22,291 nt of DNA, from positions 1 through 22,291 of the forward strand of contig JABSPC010000120.1 in the NCBI GenBank assembly GCA_013215515.1, written 5' to 3'. Below the pieces are notes generated by a model, which was not told the DNA's origin, did no database searches, and saw only the letters and a program-made list of their open reading frames with translations. Of this stretch, positions 16,929 to 22,291 are shown piece by piece. The translations under genes and the position numbers were made by a program. Source of the stretch: Crocinitomicaceae bacterium (GTDB taxonomy: Bacteria > Bacteroidota > Bacteroidia > Flavobacteriales_D > Crocinitomicaceae). Every line of letters begins with the position of its first letter. The stretch's first letter is position 1.

Positions 16929-18175
16929 TACGTACGTTTTTTAAGGAGTATTTCTTTTGCCATTATCATCGGCATGCTTATGTATTTCTTTTCCAAGTAG
17001 CCAATGATTTTATCCACGACTTCTCTAGATTCGTCATCAAGTTCGTTCAATTCGTTCTTGAAAACTTCATTCATGGCAATTGACTTAATTTCTTTCACTT
17101 TGTTTGGAACTTCGCGCATTGCCAATTCAACAGACCTTATTTGTTCAATGTGCTCAAACTCATACATGGCCTCAGAAATGATTTCCTCTACGTGCTGCAT
17201 TTCTTTAGATCGAGCCTTCAAATTTTCATTGGAGATTTTCTGAAGAGCCTCAACCGAAATGTGTTTTACATCATGGGTTGCAATAATTTTAGGAGACAAG
17301 TCTTGAGGAATCGCAATATCGATTACAATTTTTCTTGAAGTGTCACCTTGCAAAAGAGAACTATAAATCTCAGGAGTCAGTACGTGGCTTTCAGATCCAG
17401 TACAAGAAATGATGATATCAAATCCTTTATCAAATGAATTAAGAGCACTTATATCATATGCATTACCATTCAAATCACTGGCTAATTTTTCTGCTTTCGA
17501 AAGCGTTCGGTTGAAAACATTGAAATTCGTGAATCCGTGCTTTTTCAAAAACCGACTCATGTTTATGTTTGTAGCTCCGGCCCCAACAATTAAAACTCTA
17601 GAATCCATAGGAACATCTAGATCTTTCAATTTATGATAGGCAAGAGAAACAACTGAAACGGGTCGTTTCGCAATATTCGTATTCGTGTATACTTTTTTAG
17701 CCGTTTCAATTGTGTGGCGCATAATGATTCTTATCAAATCACCTGTAAGCCCCATTTTAAGACAGTTTTCGTAAGCCCCACGGACTTGAGTTATTATTTC
17801 ACGTTCACCAATAATCATCGAGTCCAACGAAGAGGCAACACACAGTTTGTGTTCAACAGCATTTAACCCATGAAGTACATTTGCGTTTTTGGCGAAAGAT
17901 TCTCGAGACTCTTTTTCCAAGACAGGATAAAGTAAATCGAAAAAAGTGTGTAAAAAAGAGCTATCAACCTCCGTTTCTGAAGTGAAAAGAAATTCAACGC
18001 GATTGCAAGTTGAAAGGAACATTAATTCCCCCAAATTCAAAGCCTCTTTTAAAGAAGACAACCGATCTTTCTGATTGTCAGGCTCTATATGCAAACTCCC
18101 TATCTCACTGACAGGCAAATTTCGATGCGTAAATGCTACAATATGTAGGTTTTTCAACCCTGTTTGATCCTTCAC
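16928..18175 (-). CDS. hemA: Glutamyl-tRNA reductase
   Basis: The 415-residue enzyme reduces glutamyl-tRNA(Glu) to glutamate-1-semialdehyde, the first committed step of the C5 haem pathway. The nucleophilic Cys-57 lies in LSTCNRVEF. The N-terminal HIVAFTHRNLPVSEIG matches the family's glutamate-recognition start. IIGEREIITQVRGAY is the usual GE..I..QV block, and VLIVGAGATNINMSRFL begins the NADPH domain. A long C-terminal helical dimerisation region follows. The start is GTG at 18175, with no ATG near the expected N terminus. It is the first gene of hemA-hemC-hemD, divergent from the RDD gene with 161 bp between. I see no convincing promoter box on the minus strand there. Confidence 0.96.
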   Translation of the reverse strand: MKDQTGLKNLHIVAFTHRNLPVSEIGSLHIEPDNQKDRLSSLKEALNLGELMFLSTCNRVEFLFTSETEVDSSFLHTFFDLLYPVLEKESRESFAKNANVLHGLNAVEHKLCVASSLDSMIIGEREIITQVRGAYENCLKMGLTGDLIRIIMRHTIETAKKVYTNTNIAKRPVSVVSLAYHKLKDLDVPMDSRVLIVGAGATNINMSRFLKKHGFTNFNVFNRTLSKAEKLASDLNGNAYDISALNSFDKGFDIIISCTGSESHVLTPEIYSSLLQGDTSRKIVIDIAIPQDLSPKIIATHDVKHISVEALQKISNENLKARSKEMQHVEEIISEAMYEFEHIEQIRSVELAMREVPNKVKEIKSIAMNEVFKNELNELDDESREVVDKIIGYLEKKYISMPMIMAKEILLKKRT

Positions 18176-18290
18176 TTTTACAAATATGCTGGATTATGGA
18201 ACTTTTTATGTCATTTGTTTGTCATAACTCCTTATTTAGAATTGGTTTAAATAGATCGGAAAGCCGTGATATGACTAATTTTCAATCTGC

Positions 18291-18320
18291 TTGGAATCTT
18301 AAACGAAATGGGTATCTTTA
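18291..18320 (+). promoter_or_regulatory. Bacteroidota-type promoter for RDD-rsmI
   Basis: TTG at 18291-18293, a 19-nt spacer and TATCTTTA at 18313-18320 match the Bacteroidota housekeeping consensus (TTG, about 19 nt, TAnnTTTG) in all but the last base. Transcription would start near 18327, about 10 nt before the RDD start codon. It should drive the RDD gene, rsmI and the broken gene behind them. Confidence 0.6.
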
Positions 18321-18336
18321 AGCTAGGAATAGAACC

Positions 18337-19131
18337 ATGAAGTCCATCGAATTTGTATCGGCGCAGAACGTAAAGATTGAGTATGAGTATGCTACGGTCG
18401 TTCAACGTTGTACATCTGCGTTAATTGATACAGCTATGTTGGCGCTTTATGTTGGGATTGTTTATGCTTTAATAAGCAATTCTGGCTTTGACCAATACAT
18501 GCTCGTTGAGCTTTTTCTATTGAAACTTCCATGGATTTTTTACCATCCGATTCTTGAATATCTATCACACGGACAAACTTTAGGGAAATACGCACTGGGT
18601 ATTCGCGTAGTAACCTATTCTGGAGAACGACCAGGGTTAAGAGAGATTTTTACGAGATGGATTTTCAAAGGACACTTCATGTGGATCAGTTTTAGCTTTG
18701 CTGCTATATTTGCTGGAGTAGGAGACCTTATTGTAATCGGAATTATTCACATAATAATGGGCCTTGTTGGGTTAATGTACGCGAGTGTTGCAGCGAAGAG
18801 CCAACGAATGGGTGATGTGATGGCTGGAACAGTTGTTATTAATGACAAATCAAGTATTCGATATTCCTTGAAAGATGTTCTTTCCATTAAGAATCAAGAA
18901 AACTATACACCCGAGTATCCTAGTGTTGTTCGATTTACAGACGAAGATATGCTGTTGATTAAGAATTCAATTCAACGCGTTCGAAAATACCCGAATCCAG
19001 AAACGAAGAAATTTGCCAGAGAATTAGCAGACGAATCAGCTAAGTTGATTGGATTGTCGGAAACGCCAAATAAAAGAATGAAATTTCTTCAAACTTTACT
19101 TCAGGACTATGTAGTTTTGACTAGATCTTAA
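18337..19131 (+). CDS. RDD family membrane protein
   Basis: The 264-residue inner-membrane protein has an RDD domain in its first two thirds. The first conserved Arg and Asp appear in VVQRCTSALIDTAMLAL at about residues 21-37. The loop LSHGQTLGKYALGIRVV and the MGDVMAGTVVI motif carry the later conserved positions. Hydrophobic segments lie at about residues 27-48, 55-75 and 105-155. A hydrophilic C-terminal part of about 80 residues rich in Lys and Glu is probably cytoplasmic. The role of RDD proteins is largely unknown; some have been linked to Na+/H+ transport or stress tolerance. The gene is 5 bp before rsmI and shares its promoter. Confidence 0.9.
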   Translation: MKSIEFVSAQNVKIEYEYATVVQRCTSALIDTAMLALYVGIVYALISNSGFDQYMLVELFLLKLPWIFYHPILEYLSHGQTLGKYALGIRVVTYSGERPGLREIFTRWIFKGHFMWISFSFAAIFAGVGDLIVIGIIHIIMGLVGLMYASVAAKSQRMGDVMAGTVVINDKSSIRYSLKDVLSIKNQENYTPEYPSVVRFTDEDMLLIKNSIQRVRKYPNPETKKFARELADESAKLIGLSETPNKRMKFLQTLLQDYVVLTRS

Positions 19132-19136
19132 TACAC

Positions 19137-19826
19137 ATGTCGAAGCTATATATTGTACCCACACCTATTGGAAATTTAGAGGATATTACACTTCGGGCAA
19201 TTCGGATGCTGAAAGAAACGCAACTGATTTTTGCCGAGGATACCAGAACAACGAACAAGCTTCTTTCGCATCTTGAAATTAAAAAGCCAGTTCATCCATT
19301 TCATATGCACAATGAGCATAAATCTTTGGACCGGACGATAGATAAAATTAAAGCCAACAGCCATACTGTACTAGTTTCAGATGCAGGAACACCAGGCATT
19401 TCTGATCCAGGATTTTTATTGATAAGAGAGTGTATCGCTAAAGGAATTGATATTGAATGTTTACCAGGACCGGTAGCCGTTATTCCAGCAATCGTAGCGA
19501 GTGGATTTCCATGCGATAAGTTCGTTTTCGAGGGTTTTCTGCCACATAAGAAAGGACGCCAAACACGACTTAAATTAATTGCTGAGGAAACACGAACAAC
19601 AGTTTTATACGAATCTCCGCATCGATTGGTAAAGTGTTTGGGACAGATTGAAGAATTTATGGGAGCAGACCGCAAGGTTTGCGTGGCACGTGAAATAACA
19701 AAGATTTATGAAGAGTACAAACGAGGAACAGCTGCAGAAGTAAAAGCGCATTATGAAGCGAAACCACCCAAAGGTGAAATCGTAATCGTTATTGAAGGTG
19801 TTGAAGCAAAAAAGAGTAAAAAATGA
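19137..19826 (+). CDS. rsmI: 16S rRNA 2'-O-methyltransferase RsmI
   Basis: The 229-residue SAM-dependent enzyme methylates the ribose of C1402 in 16S rRNA. It opens with LYIVPTPIGNLEDITLRAI, continues with FAEDTRTTNKLLSHL and VSDAGTPGISDPGFLL, then LPGPVAVIPAIVASGFP and FEGFLPHKKGRQTRL, all typical of RsmI. The later YESPHRLVKCL and VAREITKIYEE blocks are also present. It is shorter than E. coli RsmI and lacks the C-terminal extension of that protein. The ATG is 5 bp after the RDD stop. The TGA overlaps the ATG of the next (broken) gene as ATGA, which indicates a former three-gene operon. Confidence 0.96.
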   Translation: MSKLYIVPTPIGNLEDITLRAIRMLKETQLIFAEDTRTTNKLLSHLEIKKPVHPFHMHNEHKSLDRTIDKIKANSHTVLVSDAGTPGISDPGFLLIRECIAKGIDIECLPGPVAVIPAIVASGFPCDKFVFEGFLPHKKGRQTRLKLIAEETRTTVLYESPHRLVKCLGQIEEFMGADRKVCVAREITKIYEEYKRGTAAEVKAHYEAKPPKGEIVIVIEGVEAKKSKK

Positions 19827-20424
19827 AACGTATTTTAACACTGTTATTAATGCTTGTTTCGGACAAAGTGATTATACGATCACATATAGTCAAGTGATGG
19901 AATCATCTGATTCATCAAATCAAGCTGCAGTGGATATGATGGGAGAAACGTCAGTGTTCTTGTATATGAGTGGAAAAAAGCATAGAACGGAATATTTGAA
20001 TTCGATGGCTTCTTCCACTACAATCTACAATGATGACGAAAAGATGTCGTTAGCATTGATACGAACAGTTATTGACGGGAATTTCTATTCCCTAACTCAT
20101 GATTCACTGGGAATCGTTGAATCAGAATTAACAGTTACCGAGACAAAAGAAACAAAGGAAATAGTGGGTTATGAATGTGTTAAGTACATTGTTAAAGATG
20201 CTTCCGGAACTGAGTCTGCGGTTTATGCAACAAATTAAATCCCAACCCCTTCTAATTCACCTTACAGGAGTACGATTCAAGGAGTTGTTTTGAGGACAGT
20301 ATCGACAATGGAAGCTTTTGGAGCAAAAGTTAAAACGACTTTAACGGCAATTTCGATATCCAAAGAAAAAATTTCAGCGGATCTATTTTCATAGGAAATA
20401 CCGCTTGACTACAAGAGGTTATGA
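19823..20424 (+). pseudogene. Broken DUF4412-like secreted protein gene
   Basis: The intact ancestor would have encoded about 200 residues. The ATG at 19823 overlaps the rsmI stop and starts a signal peptide (MKRILTLLLMLV). The frame breaks near 19855-19860; adding one T to the TTT run would join it to FGQSDYTITYSQVMES in the next frame. That second frame runs to TAA at 20236. The same frame is coding-like again beyond it (IPTPSN..., GVVLRTVSTMEAFG, TTLTAISISKEKISADLF) to a TAG at 20392, then reads EIPLDYKRL to a final TGA at 20424. The overall shape (GYECVKYIVKD in the middle, a LF-x-x-EIP-x-DYK ending) resembles DUF4412-type secreted proteins. One frameshift and two nonsense codons argue for true decay rather than one sequencing error. 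The family name is less certain than the fact that the gene is broken. Confidence 0.75.
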
Positions 20425-20469
20425 TGCAGTTTTCTGTTTAAAGAATCAGCCTACGATTATTATATATGG

Positions 20470-20886
20470 TTAGTATTTAATAAGCTTTTCTTGCCATATT
20501 TCGCCGTTAACTCTTATGTTGAGAATATATAATGCGGCTGGGTAATCAATGCCAAAATTATGGCTGAAATTGTTCTGATTCCAAGTTTCGATAAATTTAC
20601 CGCTTAAGTCATACACCGATACAGTTAGTTGCTGTTGTTCGATTTAATACTGGAATTATGGCAATAACGTTGGAAATATGAGAATATTCTTCTGTGAAAA
20701 GAAACTCATTTGGAAAATAATTTCATATTGAAGTTCACTGCTTAATATAGGCATAAGTACTTTATTTTGGTTACTTTGATTTATGATTAAACCACTATCA
20801 TTTTTAACGATTGGAATCGTTTCGGTGCTCATGTTTGAAACGAGTTGTTCTTCACTAACTGAGAAAGATTGAAACACCAATTCCAC
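20470..20886 (-). pseudogene. Decayed T9SS sorting-domain remnant
   Basis: On the minus strand, 20643 to 20470 reads as a T9SS C-terminal sorting domain. It runs QQQLTVSVYDLSGKFIE, then FGIDYPAALYILNIRVNG and ends QEKLIKY-stop. In-frame TAA codons lie just upstream, at 20644 and a few codons further. A second open stretch (20886-20656) in another frame contains SNMSTETIPIVKNDSGLII, which may be the upstream part of the same tail with an insertion or frameshifts between. The protein that carried the tail is missing. I am fairly sure of the C-terminal fragment and less sure that the 20656-20886 stretch belongs with it. Confidence 0.55.
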
Positions 20887-21499
20887 TAAAAGTTGACCCC
20901 TTTTACAAAACAGCAGATCAGTTTGTAAAAGAATTTAATAAAAAGGGCAGCTCAGCGAATAAACGAAGAAGGAGGCATTCGATTTATACAATGAACATAA
21001 TTGGTCGGCTTTAGAAGTCTTATTCAATGGAAAGGACACAGTAAATGGAGGCTGGCCTCCTGGAAATGGGGGGTTAAACATTGTGGGAAATGTTTCGCTA
21101 ACAAAAGGATTAGAGTACGATCGTTATAGTGGTGATTTTGGGTTCTCGAAGGATAGTCTTTTTCCAGTTTTAGGAGGTCAATTTACTAGTCCAGTTCTCG
21201 AAGGCGTTCATTATACTTTTGGAGAGCGAGCATTGAATAAACCAAAAGATAAATACGATTTCTACTATGATATTGAGGTGTTTAAAGAGCTTCCTTTTAA
21301 GGCACAAAATGCAGATGTTACTCCATGGTTTAATCAACCTGGATTAGGGAAGCAGACAATGTGGGAAATTACGACAGATATGATAACAAACTATTCATAT
21401 ACTTGGAATCAACTTGCTGAAATGGGATACATCAAAGTGACAATCTTGTCTTTCCTTAGCGGTAAATATGATAGGTGCGCAGGTAAAGTTATTGAATGA
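20859..21499 (+). pseudogene. TNT-type NADase toxin remnant, frameshifted
   Basis: From 20859 the plus strand is open and reads VDPFYKTADQFVKEFNKKG, typical of the linker before a polymorphic-toxin tip. At 20961-20963 one A seems lost: AAAA instead of AAA would join NKTKKEAFDLYNEHNW. The second frame then runs to TGA at 21499. It contains NGGWPPGNGG (21044-21073), DRYSGDFG, an ERAL motif, YDFYYDIEVF and ADVTPWFNQPGLGKQ (to 21355), then WNQLAEMGYIKV. This order matches the TNT (tuberculosis necrotizing toxin) NAD+ glycohydrolase domain: GGWPP, Arg in DR-Y, Arg in ERAL, and QPG-x-x-Q. TNT domains normally sit at the C terminus of large secreted toxins and are neutralised by an immunity protein. 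Here the large N-terminal part is absent, and the 98 bp downstream hold no immunity gene. A GTG at 21083 could start an internal ORF, but it lies after GGWPP. Confidence 0.7.
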
Positions 21500-21597
21500 T
21501 AAAAGAGGTTAATAAAGTGGAAATCTTTTAAAACAACTAGGAGCAATTTGCACTTGGTCTGGTAATATTCAATTATCTTCGAACCAAATTAGATCTA
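21500..21597. other. Short gap behind toxin remnant
   Basis: These 98 bases hold no ORF of useful length, so there is no immunity gene for the toxin remnant. Only the candidate promoter of the next gene is visible. Confidence 0.5.
21554..21581 (+). promoter_or_regulatory. Candidate promoter for MDR oxidoreductase
   Basis: TTG at 21554-21556, a 17-nt spacer and TATCTTCG at 21574-21581 resemble the Bacteroidota consensus, with one mismatch in the -7 box and a slightly short spacer. It lies about 17 nt before the ATG at 21598, fitting a short leader. Confidence 0.4.
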
Positions 21598-22291
21598 ATG
21601 AAAAGTCAGGCCTATTTTCTAGTTAAAAAAGGAGATCCGAATCGTGCATTTGATTTAAGAGATTTCGAAATTTTTGATCCGACAGACAACAAAGTACTTA
21701 TTGAAGTTGAAGCTTTTGGACTGAACTACGCAGATGTGATGGCAAGAAATGGCCTTTACAATGAAGCGCCGCCAATGCCGTTTGTAGCAGGATATGAAGT
21801 CGTTGGAAAAGTGATTTCTGTAGGCCCTGATGCGGCGGACAGTTCTTTAGTAGGTAAAAGGGTTTTGGCCTTCTGTAGATTTGGAGGGTACGCAAAGCAC
21901 GTGATTACAAATGATTTTGCGGTTGTTCCCGTAGGCGAGCAAGATGTGGCGGAATTATTGGCGTTGTGTACACAAGCGGTAACGGCGTATTACATGGCAG
22001 AGTACTTGACACCAATTCATAAGATAGATACGGTATTAATCCACGCAGCAGCTGGTGGGGTTGGAACAATTTTGATCCAATTGGCCAAGTTAAAAGGTGC
22101 AACTGTTATTGCTAAAGTTGGACGAACAGAAAAAGAAGCTTTGGTAAAAGAACTGGGGGCTGATCATGTTGTGAATTACCGCAGCTCCAATTATGTTGAG
22201 CAAATCAACAAAGCCCTAAACGGAGATGGAATTGACGTTAGTTTTAACCCAGTTGCTGGTTCAACATTCAAAAAAGATTGGAAATTATTGG
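21598..22291 (+). CDS. Zinc-free quinone oxidoreductase-like MDR (partial)
   Basis: The gene runs off the right edge, leaving 231 codons without a stop. It begins MKSQAYFLVKKGDPNRAFDL. The N-terminal catalytic domain includes FGLNYADVMARNGLY and PFVAGYEVVGKV, where zinc MDR enzymes would have zinc ligands but this protein does not. The nucleotide-binding domain has IHAAAGGVGTILIQLAKLKG at about residues 143-162, the AAxGGVG motif of NADPH-dependent quinone reductases. The MARxGLY and PFVAGYE pattern is like the VAT1/Qor branch. The probable reaction is NADPH-dependent reduction of a quinone or enone; the substrate is not known. It has its own candidate promoter, so it is probably independent of the broken genes upstream. 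Confidence 0.9.
   Translation, partial: MKSQAYFLVKKGDPNRAFDLRDFEIFDPTDNKVLIEVEAFGLNYADVMARNGLYNEAPPMPFVAGYEVVGKVISVGPDAADSSLVGKRVLAFCRFGGYAKHVITNDFAVVPVGEQDVAELLALCTQAVTAYYMAEYLTPIHKIDTVLIHAAAGGVGTILIQLAKLKGATVIAKVGRTEKEALVKELGADHVVNYRSSNYVEQINKALNGDGIDVSFNPVAGSTFKKDWKLL

Noticed and set aside
1..22291. CRISPR arrays, tRNA or rRNA genes, insertion sequences
   Set aside because: I saw no regularly spaced repeats, no cloverleaf sequence and no transposase or integrase motifs on either strand.

Overview
The window looks like chromosomal DNA from a low-GC Bacteroidota, most likely Flavobacteriales (possibly a Crocinitomicaceae/Fluviicola-type lineage; the family-level placement is inference). 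Supporting signs are a type IX secretion (T9SS) C-terminal sorting domain on an M43 metalloprotease, a second decayed T9SS tail, a MORN_2-repeat secreted protein, a promoter of the Bacteroidota type (TTG, 19 nt, TAnnTTTG-like) and weak Shine-Dalgarno sequences.

Layout. 51-2413: a DUF6438 lipoprotein (minus), a divergent DUF2891 lipoprotein (plus) and a small secreted protein of unknown function (minus). 2426-5950: a large superfamily 1 (UPF1/DUF4011-like) helicase (minus), 12 bp upstream of the small secreted protein gene. 5989-7891: cystathionine gamma-synthase/lyase (metB-like) and a KtrA/TrkA-type potassium-channel regulatory subunit. 8020-12756: a 1339-residue secreted MORN_2-repeat protein followed after 9 bp by a short-chain dehydrogenase. 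12872-15073: a secreted M43 (pappalysin-type) metalloprotease with PKD, jelly-roll-like and T9SS sorting domains, preceded by a leader with two competing stems and followed by an intrinsic terminator. 15127-15375: a small region with its own plus-strand terminator and a possible 34-codon ORF. 15374-18175: a minus-strand haem biosynthesis operon, hemA-hemC-hemD, with overlapping genes and non-ATG starts at both ends. 18337-19826: an RDD membrane protein and rsmI, with a good promoter. 21598-end: an incomplete zinc-free quinone oxidoreductase-like MDR gene.

The most unusual part is 19823-21499, between rsmI and the oxidoreductase. It is a cluster of broken genes. First comes a secreted DUF4412-like protein with one frameshift and two in-frame stops, whose start codon still overlaps the rsmI stop. 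Next, on the opposite strand, is a T9SS sorting-domain tail without its protein. Last is the C-terminal part of a polymorphic toxin whose domain reads as a TNT-type NAD+ glycohydrolase. The toxin has lost its N-terminal delivery part, carries a single-base frameshift just before the toxin domain, and has no visible immunity gene.

Most of the rest is housekeeping: haem synthesis, methionine/cysteine metabolism, rRNA modification and K+ homeostasis. No CRISPR array, tRNA, rRNA, transposase or integrase was recognised.
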